DNA of 64,000 nt from Novosphingobium beihaiense (GCF_022832375.1 NZ_JALHLG010000001.1:124001-188000); one strand, 5' to 3'; counted from the first letter of the stretch, positions 41,405-51,915 are shown. The notes: generated by a model not told the origin, from the letters alone. A program made the numbers and translations.

Positions 41405-42012
41405 GCAGACGCGTCCGGCTTTACGGGCGGACTGGCATGATCGGGCTCCGCGCCGTGCAGCCGGTGATGCCAGCGCAACCGGCGCGCATGGTGCTTGCGC
41501 CCGATCCAGAAGCGCCAGAACCACATGGAAACCACATAGCCGATCGAGGCCGCGACCGTTGAAATCACGAAAAGGCCGATCAGCAGCGCAGGCGCCGCAT
41601 CCGAAACCAGCCAGTGCGTCCAGTCACCGATCCCCGCGCCACTCTCGTAAAGGGCATAGAACGTCGAGAGATCGGCATGATAGCCGAGCAGGTTTCCGAC
41701 CCAGATCGAGGCGGCCAGAATCAGCGGCGTGGTTGCCGGATTGGACAGGAACGTCATCGCCGCGGCAATCGGGATATTGCCCCGGCACGGCACGCACATG
41801 AGCGCTGCTCCCACGATCTGGATACCCGGAATCAGCGCAAAGATGCCCACCAGCAGCCCCACCGCCACACCGCGCGGCACCGAGCGGCGGGTGAAGCGGA
41901 ACAGTTCCTGCCGCCGCGCGAAAGGCGCCGTGAAACGATTCGCCTCAAGCTGTTCGTGCGTGGGCATCTGGCTGTGCAGCCAGCGGGACATGCGGGAAAG
42001 AAGCGTACTCAT
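41401..42012 (-). CDS. DUF2062 membrane protein
   Basis: 203 residues. The family motifs [22 protein letters not shown] and [23 protein letters not shown] are present, with about three to four transmembrane helices and a basic His/Arg-rich C-terminus. Function is unknown. It lies between smpB and cckA with four-base overlaps on both sides, so the three genes are co-translated. Confidence 0.9.
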   Translation of the reverse strand: MSTLLSRMSRWLHSQMPTHEQLEANRFTAPFARRQELFRFTRRSVPRGVAVGLLVGIFALIPGIQIVGAALMCVPCRGNIPIAAAMTFLSNPATTPLILAASIWVGNLLGYHADLSTFYALYESGAGIGDWTHWLVSDAAPALLIGLFVISTVAASIGYVVSMWFWRFWIGRKHHARRLRWHHRLHGAEPDHASPPVKPDASA

Positions 42013-42491
42013 CGGTTATCCCGCAAAATCCTGGCCTGATCGCGCTTCCAGTCGCGCTCCTTGATCGTATGACGCTTGTCCGCCGCGTTCTTGCCCTTGG
42101 CAAGCGCCAGTTCGACTTTGGCCCGGCCGCGGCTGTTGAAATAGATCGACAGCGGCACCAGCGTCATCCCCTTGCGCTCCACCGCGCCTTGCAGACGGGA
42201 TATCTCGCGTTCGTGTAGAAGCAGTTTACGCGGGCGCTTGGGCTCGTGGTTGAAGCGGTTGCCGTGGCTGAATTCAGGCACATTGGCGTTGACCAGCCAG
42301 CACTCGCCATTCTTGATCTCGGCATAGGATTCGGCAATCGAACCCTCGCCGAAACGCAGGCTCTTCACCTCGGTCCCGGTGAGCGCGATACCGGCCTCGA
42401 ACTTGTCGTCGATATGATAATCGAACCGCGCCCTGCGGTTCTCAGCGACGGTTTTGACTTTATCGAATGTGGAGTGCTGCGGACGTGCCAT
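42009..42491 (-). CDS. smpB: SsrA-binding protein SmpB
   Basis: 160 residues from the ATG at 42491 ([20 protein letters not shown]). The SmpB barrel is complete: [56 protein letters not shown], and the C-terminal tail [19 protein letters not shown]. It binds tmRNA for trans-translation. No ssrA gene was recognised nearby. The 269 bases upstream hold no gene. Confidence 0.97.
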   Translation of the reverse strand: MARPQHSTFDKVKTVAENRRARFDYHIDDKFEAGIALTGTEVKSLRFGEGSIAESYAEIKNGECWLVNANVPEFSHGNRFNHEPKRPRKLLLHEREISRLQGAVERKGMTLVPLSIYFNSRGRAKVELALAKGKNAADKRHTIKERDWKRDQARILRDNR

Positions 42492-42760
42492 GGTGATGCG
42501 CCATGTAGGGATGCGCGCGGCAAAAGAAAACGTCCGTTTCGGCGATTGGCATTTGCCCTGCGCCTTGCGGCCTCTGCAGCGGCCGGCGCCAGCCACCCCG
42601 CCCGGTGCTTTATCTGGCAGAGGTCATTCCATGATCTCCGCCATTACCCGGCCTTTCAGAAATTTAATCGAAATAATCGCCGCTCAAAATATCAAGAGCC
42701 TTGCCTTCGCAGCATGCTGCCAGGATATGATATCTTGAATTCAGGGGGAATTTCCAAAGA

Positions 42761-44716
42761 ATGCATAAGCTGGTTTCGAGCGCGAAGGCCGCGACTTCCG
42801 CGCTTGCTTTATTGTCCGCCATGACCGTGGCCGCAGCACCTTCCGTCCCGCCGCTCGCAGCCTATGGCAACCTGCCATTGGTGAAAGACATGGCCATATC
42901 GTCCACCACCGGAGACAAGATCGCCGTCGTCGCCACGGTCAAAGGCAAGCCCCGGGTCATTGTCATCGATTCCGACAACCGCCAACTCCTCAACATCCCG
43001 GCCGGAGACTCCAAGCTGCGCGGCATCGACTGGGCGGGTGATGACTTCGTTCTCGTCACCAAGAGCACAACAGCGTCACTGGGGCCGATGTTCACGGCAT
43101 CGAAATACGAATTCAACGGCACGATCGTTCTCCCGATAGACGGGAGCAAGGCGCAATTCGTGTTCGGCGGCACCAAGGGCATCGCCAACACCACCCAAGG
43201 CCGTTACGGCCTTCGCAAGATCGACGGGGAATGGAAAGGCTACTTCGGTGGCATCGCTCTGGATACCGACGGTCTGAATACCCGCTGGCGCCATGGCCGC
43301 CCGACGCTTTACGGCGTGGACCTGGCAACGAACAGAGCCCGGATCGCTGCCGCGCCCGCCTCGGAAAACCACTTTCGCGACTGGCTGGTCGATGAGAACG
43401 GAGAGATTGCCGTCACGCTCGACGTCAATCGCAACAACGGCAAGTGGCAGATCACCAACGAACATCACGACAAGCTGGCAGAAGGTGTCGATCCGACGGG
43501 CGACATCAGCCTGATATGTTTTGGCAAGGACGGTTCGAGTTTTCTGTATTCCACGGAAGACGATAACGAAGGCGTCACGCACTGGTTCGAAGTGCCGCTG
43601 GCAGGCGGGGACGCGGTCGAAGTCCTGCCCGACACCCGGGTCGAACGCCTTTACATAGACAAGCGCAACAGCCGCCTGCTGGGCTATCTGCCCGGCGGTG
43701 CGGAGCCCAAGCCTGTCTTCTTCGATCCTGAGCGCCAGAAAGCGGCTGACAAGATTTACCGGGCCTTCGGCAAATGGCATGCGACGCTGATCGACTATAC
43801 GCCGGACATGACGCACGCCATCGTCCATACCAGCGGCAACAAGGACAGCGGCACCTGGTTTCGTGTGGATGTTGCCAACCTGAAAGCCGATGCCGTCAGC
43901 TATGACCGCGATGCCATTTTGCCGGATGCGGTGGGGCCGATTTCAACCGTTGAATACAAGGCTGCCGATGGCCTTGAAATGGACGGCATCCTGACACTGC
44001 CGCCGGGGCGCGAGGCCAAGAACCTGCCCGTGATCATGCTCCCCCACGGCGGCCCTACCGCGCATGACGAGCCTGGTTTTGACTGGTGGGCGCAAGCTTT
44101 CGCATCACGCGGCTATGCCGTGTTCCAGCCCAATTTCCGCGGCTCGACCAATCGCGACGATGCCTTTCGCCGCGCCGGGTACGGACAATGGGGCCGCAAG
44201 ATGCAGACCGACATTTCCGACGGCCTGAACGAACTCGTCCGCCAAGGTATAGCCGATCCCAAGCGGGCCTGCATCGTGGGCGCCAGCTATGGCGGCTATG
44301 CCGCGCTTGCCGGAGTCACCCTGCAGCACGGGATCTACCGCTGCGCCGTTTCAGTTGCCGGGGTCGCGGATGTCGAGCTGATGTACAACACCGACGTCTA
44401 TGAGAGCGGCGGCACGCGCATGACCAGAAAGTCCCTGCGCGAATCGCTTGGCAATCCCAAGGAGTTCGACAGCATTTCCCCGCGCCGTTTCGCCGATCAG
44501 GCGGATGCGCCTGTCCTGCTGATCCACGGCAAGGACGATACCGTTGTCCCGTTCAAGCAAAGCGCCGTCATGGCCGATGCCCTGAAAGACGCGCACAAGC
44601 CTTATGAAATGGTCGTCCTCAAGCACGAGGACCATTGGCTTTCGCAATCAGACACGCGGCTGCAGATGCTTACCGCAGCGATGCGGTTCGTGCAGAAATA
44701 CAACCCGGCGGACTGA
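42761..44716 (+). CDS. Secreted S9-family prolyl oligopeptidase-like peptidase
   Basis: 651 residues. A signal peptide (about residues 1-26) is followed by a beta-propeller-like N-terminal half and an alpha/beta-hydrolase catalytic domain. The triad is visible: Ser in GASYGGYAALAG, Asp in LLIHGKDDTVVPF, His in KHEDHWLS; the oxyanion region is VIMLPHGGPTAHDEPGFDWW. It resembles dipeptidyl/acylaminoacyl peptidases of the S9C type. It is inserted between dapA and smpB on the opposite strand. Confidence 0.92.
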   Translation: MHKLVSSAKAATSALALLSAMTVAAAPSVPPLAAYGNLPLVKDMAISSTTGDKIAVVATVKGKPRVIVIDSDNRQLLNIPAGDSKLRGIDWAGDDFVLVTKSTTASLGPMFTASKYEFNGTIVLPIDGSKAQFVFGGTKGIANTTQGRYGLRKIDGEWKGYFGGIALDTDGLNTRWRHGRPTLYGVDLATNRARIAAAPASENHFRDWLVDENGEIAVTLDVNRNNGKWQITNEHHDKLAEGVDPTGDISLICFGKDGSSFLYSTEDDNEGVTHWFEVPLAGGDAVEVLPDTRVERLYIDKRNSRLLGYLPGGAEPKPVFFDPERQKAADKIYRAFGKWHATLIDYTPDMTHAIVHTSGNKDSGTWFRVDVANLKADAVSYDRDAILPDAVGPISTVEYKAADGLEMDGILTLPPGREAKNLPVIMLPHGGPTAHDEPGFDWWAQAFASRGYAVFQPNFRGSTNRDDAFRRAGYGQWGRKMQTDISDGLNELVRQGIADPKRACIVGASYGGYAALAGVTLQHGIYRCAVSVAGVADVELMYNTDVYESGGTRMTRKSLRESLGNPKEFDSISPRRFADQADAPVLLIHGKDDTVVPFKQSAVMADALKDAHKPYEMVVLKHEDHWLSQSDTRLQMLTAAMRFVQKYNPAD

Positions 44717-44756
44717 TCCGCCGGGCCTTCGGGCCAGTCTTACAGCAGCCCGGCTC

Positions 44757-45632
44757 TTACAGCAGACCAGCGTGGGCCAGCGCCGCATCGACCGCGGCGC
44801 GGGCCTGTTCGCTGCAGCGCACGACCGGCAAGCGCACGTCCACGGTCATCCAGTCAAGCACGCGCGACATCGCGTACTTCACCGGCCCCGGCGAGCAATC
44901 GGCGAACATCGCGCGGTGCAGCGGATGCAGCTTGTCGTTGAGCGCGCGCGCAGAGGCCATATCCCCCGCCGCGCAGGCAGCCTGAAATTCGGCGCAGAGC
45001 CGGGGCGCGACATTGGCCGTGACCGAAATGCACCCCGCGCCGCCATGCGCAAAATGAGCCAGCGCGGATTCGTCACAGCCCGAAAGCTGGCAGAAGCTGT
45101 TGCCGATCGCCTGGCGATAGTCCGAAACACGCGCGATCTCGCCCGTGGCATCCTTCATCCCCACGATGCGCGGCAGTCCGGCAAGGCGCACCATCGTTTC
45201 CATGCCCAGATCGACGATCGAACGGCCCGGAATGTTGTAGAGAATGATGGGGATGCCGATAGCATCATGGATGCTCTTGAAATGCTGGTACAAACCTTCC
45301 TGATTCGGCTTGTTGTAATAAGGCGTGACGACGAGCACCGCATCGGCGCCCGCTTCCTGCGCATGGCGGGCCAGCATGATCGCCTCTGCCGTCGAATTCG
45401 AACCCGCTCCGGCGATCACCGGAACGCGCCCGGCCGCCACCTCGATGCACACATCGGTAATCCGCATGTGCTCTTCATGGGTGATCGTGGGCGATTCGCC
45501 CGTCGTGCCGCAAGGGACCAGCGCCGACGATCCGCTCTCGATCTGCCACTCCACCAGGCGGCGGAAAGCCGGCTCGTCAAACGGTCCGTCGCGAAACGGT
45601 GTGACAAGTGCCGGAATGGACCCCGAGAACAT
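44757..45632 (-). CDS. dapA: 4-hydroxy-tetrahydrodipicolinate synthase
   Basis: 291 residues. The TIM-barrel aldolase signatures are clear: [51 protein letters not shown] with the active-site Tyr, [10 protein letters not shown] and the Schiff-base lysine in [11 protein letters not shown]. It condenses pyruvate with aspartate semialdehyde, the first step of the diaminopimelate/lysine branch. A short duplicated CTGCTGTAAGA lies just after the stop codon. Confidence 0.97.
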   Translation of the reverse strand: MFSGSIPALVTPFRDGPFDEPAFRRLVEWQIESGSSALVPCGTTGESPTITHEEHMRITDVCIEVAAGRVPVIAGAGSNSTAEAIMLARHAQEAGADAVLVVTPYYNKPNQEGLYQHFKSIHDAIGIPIILYNIPGRSIVDLGMETMVRLAGLPRIVGMKDATGEIARVSDYRQAIGNSFCQLSGCDESALAHFAHGGAGCISVTANVAPRLCAEFQAACAAGDMASARALNDKLHPLHRAMFADCSPGPVKYAMSRVLDWMTVDVRLPVVRCSEQARAAVDAALAHAGLL

Positions 45633-45734
45633 GGACTTTACCCCTGCTGACGTTCAACTATCAGGCCCGTCGGGGACTATCCCCATCCACGTCGGCCATA
45701 ATGTTCAGCGCCTGATAAGGAGCCTTCTTCGAAA

Positions 45735-47702
45735 ATGTCCAGCATGTTGCGTGTCTCTCCCCTGTTTCTGACGGTTTCACTTGCATGTCTGGGGGCGCCG
45801 GCCTGGGGTGAGGATGGCCGCGAATGGGATGTTGCGCGGGCCCGGTCCATGCAGAAGCATGACATGGCGGTGCACCAGTCGATAGACCGCTGGCGCCAGC
45901 TGGTGGCCAACAGCCGCATGGGCTTTTCCGCCTATGCCAGCTTCCTGCTGACGTATCCCGGCTATCCGCAAGAAACGAAAATCCGTGCTTTCGCCGAAAG
46001 GGCACTGCTCGACGAATCGCCCGATCCCGCCACGGTGATCGCTTTCTTCGACCGCTATCCCCCGCTCTCCAGCGAGGCCGCCGGGCGCTATGCTACCGCG
46101 CTGGCCGCCGTGCGCCGTTTCGATGCGCGCGAAAAGGCCGAGGCTGCCTGGCGCGGCGGCAGCCTGACGCCCAATGCAGAGGCCACCCTGCTCTCGCTGT
46201 ACCGTGACGTATTCACGCCTGCCGATCACGACGCGCGCATGGACGCGCTGCTCTGGCAGGGAGAGACGGACCAGGCCGAACGGCAGATCTCGTTCGTGTC
46301 GGCAGCCAAGCGCAATATCTTCATGGAACGGCTGGCCCTGCTGCAGGGATCGGCCCCGGGCAGTCTGGGCCTGAAGCTGCCCGCCATGGCCGCCGCCGAC
46401 CCGGGCTATGTCTACAACCGCGCGGTGCAGGCACGCCGGTCGGGCAATCTTCCCAGCGAGATCACCATGCTGGCCAACCGCCCGCTGCTCTCCGCCCCCG
46501 TATTCGATCCCGAAAAATGGGTGAAGGAGCTGCTCACTGCCGCGCGCGGCGCCGGGGCGGACAGCGCGGTCAAGATCGCCAGTTCGATCGACGATGCCTT
46601 CGCGCCGGGCACTGATATCAGCCAGAAATCCTACCGCCTGCGCGACGATTACACCTCGCTGGTCTGGCTGGGCGGCACCAAAGCGCTGTGGGATCTGCAC
46701 GAGCCGCGCCGCGCCGCGCCTCTGTTCTACCGCTACGGCGCGGCGGCGCAAACGCCGGGAACGCGCTCCAAGGGCTTCTATTGGGCAGGCCGAGCGCTCG
46801 CCCAGGCGGGCGATACACCGGGCGCCAACCGCTATTTCGAGATGGCCGCGCGCTATCCGCACTATTTCTACGGCCAGCTTTCCCTTGAACGGCTCGGCCG
46901 CCCGCTGCCCAATCTCGACACTGTGCCGCAAGCCATGCCAACCGCGGCGGAACGCAAGGCCTTCCTTGCCCGCCCGATCGTCGATGCCGTGCGCGATGTC
47001 GCGCGCGACGGGGACTGGCGCACGACCGTGCAATTCTTCCGTCAGATCGCCGATTCGGCCCAGACAGAAGCAGATCATGTCCTCGTGGCGGACCTTGCAA
47101 AGGAAATCGGACGGCGCGACCTTGCCGTGATCCTGGGGCAGCAAGCCCATGCCGACGGCTTCGGCGAGTTCGGCGAGATCGCCTATCCGCTGCTGCCAAC
47201 GCCGCCGGGCACCAACTGGACCATGGTCCATGCCCTGACCCGGCAGGAAAGCCAGTTCGCCCAGAACGCGCTGAGCCATGCCGGGGCACGCGGCCTGATG
47301 CAGCTCATGCCGGGCACCGCACGTGAGCAGGCTAGCAAGATGGGCCTGAGCTACAACCGGGATTCGCTAATCAGCGATCCGGTCTACAACATCCGTCTGG
47401 GCGACGGATACTTCGCGCGGATGATGGATTACTACCGCGGCGCCACGCCGCTGGCCGTGGGCGCCTATAACGCCGGACCGGGCAATGTGAACAAGTGGCT
47501 GCGCGCCAATGGCGATCCGCGCACCGGCGCGGTCGACTGGATCGATTGGATCGAGCGCGTTCCGATCTACGAGACCAAGAACTACATCCAGCGCGTGCTG
47601 GAAAACGCCGTGGTCTATGAATCGATGTACCCCGACAAGTCCGACTACAAAGGCCCGAACAAGCTCACGCACCTGATGCCGGGCAAGAAGAAGCCGGGCT
47701 AA
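45735..47702 (+). CDS. slt: Soluble lytic murein transglycosylase
   Basis: 655 residues. A signal peptide (MSSMLRVSPLFLTVSLACLG...) precedes a long alpha-superhelical region of repeated helices, and the C-terminal SLT domain with the catalytic glutamate in LTRQESQFAQNALSHAGARGLMQLMPGTA, LGDGYFARMMDYY and AVGAYNAGPGNVNKWL. It cleaves peptidoglycan glycan strands in the periplasm. Confidence 0.95.
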   Translation: MSSMLRVSPLFLTVSLACLGAPAWGEDGREWDVARARSMQKHDMAVHQSIDRWRQLVANSRMGFSAYASFLLTYPGYPQETKIRAFAERALLDESPDPATVIAFFDRYPPLSSEAAGRYATALAAVRRFDAREKAEAAWRGGSLTPNAEATLLSLYRDVFTPADHDARMDALLWQGETDQAERQISFVSAAKRNIFMERLALLQGSAPGSLGLKLPAMAAADPGYVYNRAVQARRSGNLPSEITMLANRPLLSAPVFDPEKWVKELLTAARGAGADSAVKIASSIDDAFAPGTDISQKSYRLRDDYTSLVWLGGTKALWDLHEPRRAAPLFYRYGAAAQTPGTRSKGFYWAGRALAQAGDTPGANRYFEMAARYPHYFYGQLSLERLGRPLPNLDTVPQAMPTAAERKAFLARPIVDAVRDVARDGDWRTTVQFFRQIADSAQTEADHVLVADLAKEIGRRDLAVILGQQAHADGFGEFGEIAYPLLPTPPGTNWTMVHALTRQESQFAQNALSHAGARGLMQLMPGTAREQASKMGLSYNRDSLISDPVYNIRLGDGYFARMMDYYRGATPLAVGAYNAGPGNVNKWLRANGDPRTGAVDWIDWIERVPIYETKNYIQRVLENAVVYESMYPDKSDYKGPNKLTHLMPGKKKPG

Positions 47703-47721
47703 CGAAGACAAGAAACACGCA

Positions 47722-47754
47722 AAGGCACGGGCAGCTCAGATCCGCCCGTGCCTT
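47722..47754. terminator. Bidirectional terminator between slt and the GH27 gene
   Basis: AAGGCACGGGC and GCCCGTGCCTT form a perfect 11-bp stem with an 11-base loop, between two convergent genes. Confidence 0.85.
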
Positions 47755-47761
47755 CCATGCC

Positions 47762-49153
47762 TTACCGGAAACGCAGCCGGTAGAGCAGCGATCCATGCGC
47801 CGGGAGCTTTGCCGAAACCCGCTCCTGCGCCACGCCGATGTCCGCGTTCTGCCAGAGATCGCGCACTTGCGCAGGCCGGTCGATGCCGAGTTGCGCCAGC
47901 TTGACGCCCACGTCCCGTTCGCCGCCGGTCACGTTGAACAACGCCAGATAGCAATCGCGCCCATCCTCGCTCCAGGCCGACCATACTTTCATGCCGTCTT
48001 CCAGATAGTGCGGCCGGTTGCCTGCGCTGGCCTGATTGACGGCGAGCACCTCACGGTTGGTCAGCAGCGCCAGCGTCGCCGCGTCGAGATGGCGCAAGTC
48101 TCCGCCCATGATCAGCGGCGAGCGGGCGATCGACCACAGCGTCATCAGCGTGCGCTGTTCGTCGGGCGTGAAACGGGTGTCGCGATCGCCCAGCGCCAAC
48201 CGTCCCAGCGGCAGCATGTCGGCATCGGGCCAGGACCCGGCGCTGCAATACTGCGTCCAGTTCTCCAGCCGCGTGAACTGCGCGGCCAGCATGCCCCAAT
48301 CGTCCCAGAAATCGTCGGAAATGCGCCACATCTGGGCATGCTGGCGCACGTGAGGGCCGCGCACCACCGGCGTTTCGCCCGGCGAGAGGCTGAGCACGAT
48401 CGGCCGGCCGCAGCGGGAAATCGCTTTCGAGGCCGCCTCGATCTCCGGCGCATGGGCATCATAGGGGCGGCTCATGTCGTCCATCTTCACGAAGTCCACG
48501 CCCCACGAGGCATAGAGCCGGAACAGCCCGTCGTAGTAATCCTGCGCGCCGGGCTTGGTCATGTCGACGCCGTACATGTCCGGGTTCCACGGGCAGATGC
48601 TGGAGGTATCGGCGATATCGCGCGCCTGGACCTTGGTGCCATAGACCGGCAGGTTCAGTTCCACCGCATGGCGGGCAATGCCGCGCATCACATGGATGCC
48701 GAACTTCATGCCCAGCGCGTGCACTTTCTCCGCCAGCGGCGCGAAGCCTTTGCCGCCTTTCGCGGAAGGGAAGCGGTTCGGCGCGGGCACCAGCCGCCCA
48801 TATGCGTCCAGCGCGGGCACCGGATGAGGATTGTAGCTGTAGCTGCTGGCGTCCGGCTCGTACCACTGGATGTCGACGGTAAGAACGTCATAGCCGAAGG
48901 GCAGCAGCTTCTCGCTCATGATCGCGGCGGTTTCGAGCGTCTGCGCCTCGGTGATGGTGCCCGCAAAGCTGTTCCAGCTATTCCAGCCCATCGGCGGGCG
49001 GGGAGCCAGCCTGGCACCGGGCGCTTCCGGCAGCGGGCAAGGCCCCGTATCCTGCGAAGCGGAGGCCGCCCCGGCAAGAGCCGCCGAGGACAGCCCCGCC
49101 AGCGGTGCCACCGCAGCGGCGGCGGTCATCAGATTACGGCGGGATATGTCCAT
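47762..49153 (-). CDS. Glycoside hydrolase family 27 alpha-galactosidase-like enzyme (Tat-exported)
   Basis: 463 residues from the ATG at 49153 (GAGGAGG upstream). The twin-arginine signal MDISRRNLMTAAAAVAPLAG precedes the GH27 barrel: PPMGWNSWNSFAGTITEAQT, GYDVLTVDIQWYEPDA, nucleophile Asp in VDFVKMDDMS, acid/base Asp in SWPDADMLPLG, and a C-terminal beta domain. Family members are alpha-galactosidases and alpha-N-acetylgalactosaminidases; substrate here is uncertain. Confidence 0.9.
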   Translation of the reverse strand: MDISRRNLMTAAAAVAPLAGLSSAALAGAASASQDTGPCPLPEAPGARLAPRPPMGWNSWNSFAGTITEAQTLETAAIMSEKLLPFGYDVLTVDIQWYEPDASSYSYNPHPVPALDAYGRLVPAPNRFPSAKGGKGFAPLAEKVHALGMKFGIHVMRGIARHAVELNLPVYGTKVQARDIADTSSICPWNPDMYGVDMTKPGAQDYYDGLFRLYASWGVDFVKMDDMSRPYDAHAPEIEAASKAISRCGRPIVLSLSPGETPVVRGPHVRQHAQMWRISDDFWDDWGMLAAQFTRLENWTQYCSAGSWPDADMLPLGRLALGDRDTRFTPDEQRTLMTLWSIARSPLIMGGDLRHLDAATLALLTNREVLAVNQASAGNRPHYLEDGMKVWSAWSEDGRDCYLALFNVTGGERDVGVKLAQLGIDRPAQVRDLWQNADIGVAQERVSAKLPAHGSLLYRLRFR

Positions 49154-49284
49154 GGGTTTTCCTCCTCGTTCCTGTTCGGCAGGTCTTTTGTCGGACAAAT
49201 AGACACCTTGCAAGCCTGCTTCCCCGGACGAAAACGCCCCGCACCGGCTTGGCGCCGCGATCCGCCCCGCTTAAAGACACCGCG

Positions 49285-49770
49285 ATGAAACCAGCCGGAC
49301 CTCCCATTACCCCCGCAGGCATGGCCGCCCTGCGCGCCCGCTACGATCACCTGCTCGGCAAGGAACGCCCGGAAATCGTCGAAATCGTCTCCTGGGCGGC
49401 GGGCAATGGCGACCGTTCGGAAAACGGCGACTACCTCTACGGCCGCAAGCGCATGCGCGAGATCGATCGCGAGCTGGCCCACCTCGCCCGCCGCATGAAA
49501 GCGCTGCGCGTGGTCGATCCGGCCCGGCAGGAGGAGCGCGGCAAAGTGTTCTTCGGCGCCACCGTCGAACTGGCGGACGAGGACGACGAACGCATGACCG
49601 TCACCATCGTCGGCGACGACGAGCAGGATGCCTCGGCCGGGCGCATTGGCTGGAGCGCGCCCCTCACCCGCGCGCTGCGCGGCGCGGCCATCGGCGATCT
49701 GCGCACGGTGCGCCTGCCTTCGGGCGCCAAGGAGTGGGAAGTGGTGTCCATCGAATATCCCCGCATCTGA
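49285..49770 (+). CDS. greB: Transcription elongation factor GreB
   Basis: 161 residues from the ATG at 49285. The N-terminal coiled-coil GDRSENGDYLYGRKRMREID with acidic tip residues and the C-terminal FKBP-like domain (FFGATVELADEDDERMTVTI, GRIGWSAPLTRALRGAAIGD) match GreB. It stimulates RNA polymerase transcript cleavage to rescue backtracked complexes. Confidence 0.93.
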   Translation: MKPAGPPITPAGMAALRARYDHLLGKERPEIVEIVSWAAGNGDRSENGDYLYGRKRMREIDRELAHLARRMKALRVVDPARQEERGKVFFGATVELADEDDERMTVTIVGDDEQDASAGRIGWSAPLTRALRGAAIGDLRTVRLPSGAKEWEVVSIEYPRI

Positions 49771-49879
49771 CAGTTTTGCGTTTGGTCAAAGTTCACCGGC
49801 CACGCCCGGAGGTACACCACCCTCAGTGAACAGTGCTGTTGATTAGCAGCCTGCAAAGACATCTGACGGGAGCGGAACG

Positions 49880-51259
49880 ATGAACGAACTGAGCAAGGTC
49901 GCAGCGGCCACGGAGACGGCACCCGAGCCGGTCGTCATCCCGGTCGAAGCCTATATTTCCGAAGACTATGCCCGCGCCGAGCGGGACAAGCTGTGGCGCA
50001 AATGCTGGCTGCAGGCAGGCCGCGTGGAAGACCTGCCCGACGTGGGCAGCTACATCACTTACGAAATCCTCGACGATTCGGTGCTGATCGTGCGCGTGGC
50101 GGAAGGCGATGCCGCCAATGGCGCGGACGGCAGGATCAAGGCCTACCGCAACGTCTGCACCCACCGCGGCCGCCGCCTCGTCGATACCCCGAAGGGCGAG
50201 CGCAACGCGCACGGCAAACGCATGAACTTTGTCTGCGGCTTCCACGCCTGGACGTTCGAGCTGGACGGTTCGTGCAGCTACATCCAGTCGAAGGAAGACT
50301 GGGGCCCGAAGCTGTGCGACGAGGTCACGCGCCTGGGCGAAGTGAAGATCGATACTTGGGGCGGTTTCGTGTGGGTCAACCTTGATCCCGAGGCCGAACT
50401 GCTGCGCACCTATCTGGAACCAGCGGCCACCATGCTCGATCCCTTCCAGCTTCAGGACATGCGCCCGCGCTGGCGCAAGTGGACGATTTTCGACTGCAAC
50501 TGGAAAGTCGCACTGGAAGCTTTCGACGAGACCTATCACGTGCCCGGCACGCACCCGGAATTCACCGAGTTCGGCGATTTCGTCGGCTGGGGCCGCGCGC
50601 AGGGCAAGCACAGCCACATCGGCTACGACGCGCCCAAGGGGCTGGAGGAAACCAGCGCCAAGCTGCGCCTGGGCGCGGGCGATCCGCGCGTGACCACCGC
50701 GCAGATGCAGAAATACACCTGGGAAGGCGTGAACACCAACACCACCCAGACGCTTGTCGATGTCGCGCAGACCCTGCCCGATGCCCTGCCCGAAGGCACG
50801 CCGGGCGACGAAGTGCTGCGCTACTGGCTGGAAACCGCCCGCAAGATCGACGAGGAACGCGGCGTGGTCTGGCCCAAGGTCGATGCCGCGCATGTGGCGG
50901 CGAGCGGCACGGCCTGGCAGATCTTCCCAAACCAGCAGATCGGCCACGCCGTCAACAACATGCTGTGCTATCAGGCGCGGCCCTACGGCTACGATCCCGA
51001 CAAGTGCATTTTCGAGGTCGCCGTCTACGAACTCTACCCCGCAGGCGAAGCCCCTGAAACGCAGTGGGAATACGCCGATCCCAGCGCCTTCCCGCATGTG
51101 CTGCTACAGGACTTTTCCAACATGGCCGCCGTGCAGCAAGGCATGAAAATGGCGGGCTATGCGGGCAACGTACCCAACCCCAAAGCCGAAGGCGCGGTGA
51201 TCAGCCTGCACCGCAACCTTGCCCGCTACATGGGCACAGGCGAACCGAAGGATCTGTGA
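49880..51259 (+). CDS. Rieske non-heme iron oxygenase alpha subunit
   Basis: 459 residues. The Rieske 2Fe-2S ligands are in VCTHRGRRLVD and FVCGFHAWTFELDG (CxH...CxxH). The mononuclear iron ligands are in ALEAFDETYHVPGTHPE (HxxxxH) plus a later Asp. It hydroxylates an aromatic or other hydrophobic substrate using electrons from a separate ferredoxin and reductase, which are not nearby. It is more divergent from the pair at 60.6 and 62.6 kb than those are from each other. GGGAGCGGAACG precedes the ATG. Confidence 0.92.
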   Translation: MNELSKVAAATETAPEPVVIPVEAYISEDYARAERDKLWRKCWLQAGRVEDLPDVGSYITYEILDDSVLIVRVAEGDAANGADGRIKAYRNVCTHRGRRLVDTPKGERNAHGKRMNFVCGFHAWTFELDGSCSYIQSKEDWGPKLCDEVTRLGEVKIDTWGGFVWVNLDPEAELLRTYLEPAATMLDPFQLQDMRPRWRKWTIFDCNWKVALEAFDETYHVPGTHPEFTEFGDFVGWGRAQGKHSHIGYDAPKGLEETSAKLRLGAGDPRVTTAQMQKYTWEGVNTNTTQTLVDVAQTLPDALPEGTPGDEVLRYWLETARKIDEERGVVWPKVDAAHVAASGTAWQIFPNQQIGHAVNNMLCYQARPYGYDPDKCIFEVAVYELYPAGEAPETQWEYADPSAFPHVLLQDFSNMAAVQQGMKMAGYAGNVPNPKAEGAVISLHRNLARYMGTGEPKDL

Positions 51260-51260
51260 A

Positions 51261-51307
51261 CACCTGAGGCCGGGTAGCGCGAACGGCGCGGTGCCCGGCC
51301 TCAGGTG
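51261..51307. terminator. Strong hairpin after the Rieske gene
   Basis: CACCTGAGGCCGGG (51261-51274) and CCCGGCCTCAGGTG (51294-51307) form a perfect 14-bp stem one base after the stop codon. No T-run follows, so it may be a weak terminator or mRNA-end protector. Confidence 0.65.
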
Positions 51308-51363
51308 CCGGGCACTGCGAAAGGCCATTGACCGGGCGCAAGCCATACGGGCACATCCACCAC

Positions 51364-51876
51364 ATGAAAGCGCCCTTTCGCCACGCCGTCCTGCCCCTCG
51401 TGCTCGCAGCCACAGGCTGCGGCAGCGCGGCGCCGCCGTTCACGGAATCGACCGCGCAACCGGCCGGTGAAGCCCTGCACCTGCAAGGCCGGGTCAACGA
51501 CGCCGCCAGCATCCTCGATTTCGAAACCGAATCCCGGCTGACCGCGCAGTTGCAGACGCTTGAGAAAAAGACGGGCCACCAGATGGTCGTCGTAACCGTG
51601 CGCTCGCTGGGCGGCGAAGAGATTGCCAATTACACGCGAACGCTGGCTAACCGCTGGGGGATCAGCCGGAAAGGCCATGACGACGGCGTCGTCATCCTCG
51701 TGGCTCCGAACGAGCGCAAAGTGCGCATCGCCGTGGGATACGGCCTCGAAAAAGTGCTGACCAACGCCGCCTGTTCCGATGTCATCCAAAGCGACATGAT
51801 CCCCCGCTTTCGCGCGGGCGATTTCGCGGGCGGCATCGAAGCGGCAGTTGCATCGCTGTCCGCAAAACTCTCCTGA
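51364..51876 (+). CDS. TPM-domain lipoprotein
   Basis: 170 residues from the ATG at 51364. A lipoprotein signal ends LAATGCGS. The TPM (YgcG/Psb32-like) domain follows: LQGRVNDAASILDFETESRL, HQMVVVTVRSLGGEEIANYT, RWGISRKGHDDGVVILVAPN, VRIAVGYGLEKVLTNAA. Family members act in membrane protein turnover or assembly; the specific role is unknown. No transmembrane helix follows the domain. Confidence 0.87.
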   Translation: MKAPFRHAVLPLVLAATGCGSAAPPFTESTAQPAGEALHLQGRVNDAASILDFETESRLTAQLQTLEKKTGHQMVVVTVRSLGGEEIANYTRTLANRWGISRKGHDDGVVILVAPNERKVRIAVGYGLEKVLTNAACSDVIQSDMIPRFRAGDFAGGIEAAVASLSAKLS

Positions 51877-51915
51877 CGCATTTGCGATCATGCCGTTTCA
51901 TGCCATGAGCCCCGC

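Noticed and set aside
39134..41440. Long open frame antisense to cckA
   Set aside because: Shadow of the kinase gene.
42492..42760. tmRNA (ssrA) next to smpB
   Set aside because: The gap contains no tRNA-like acceptor, no CCA-type end and no tag-peptide reading frame that I can recognise.
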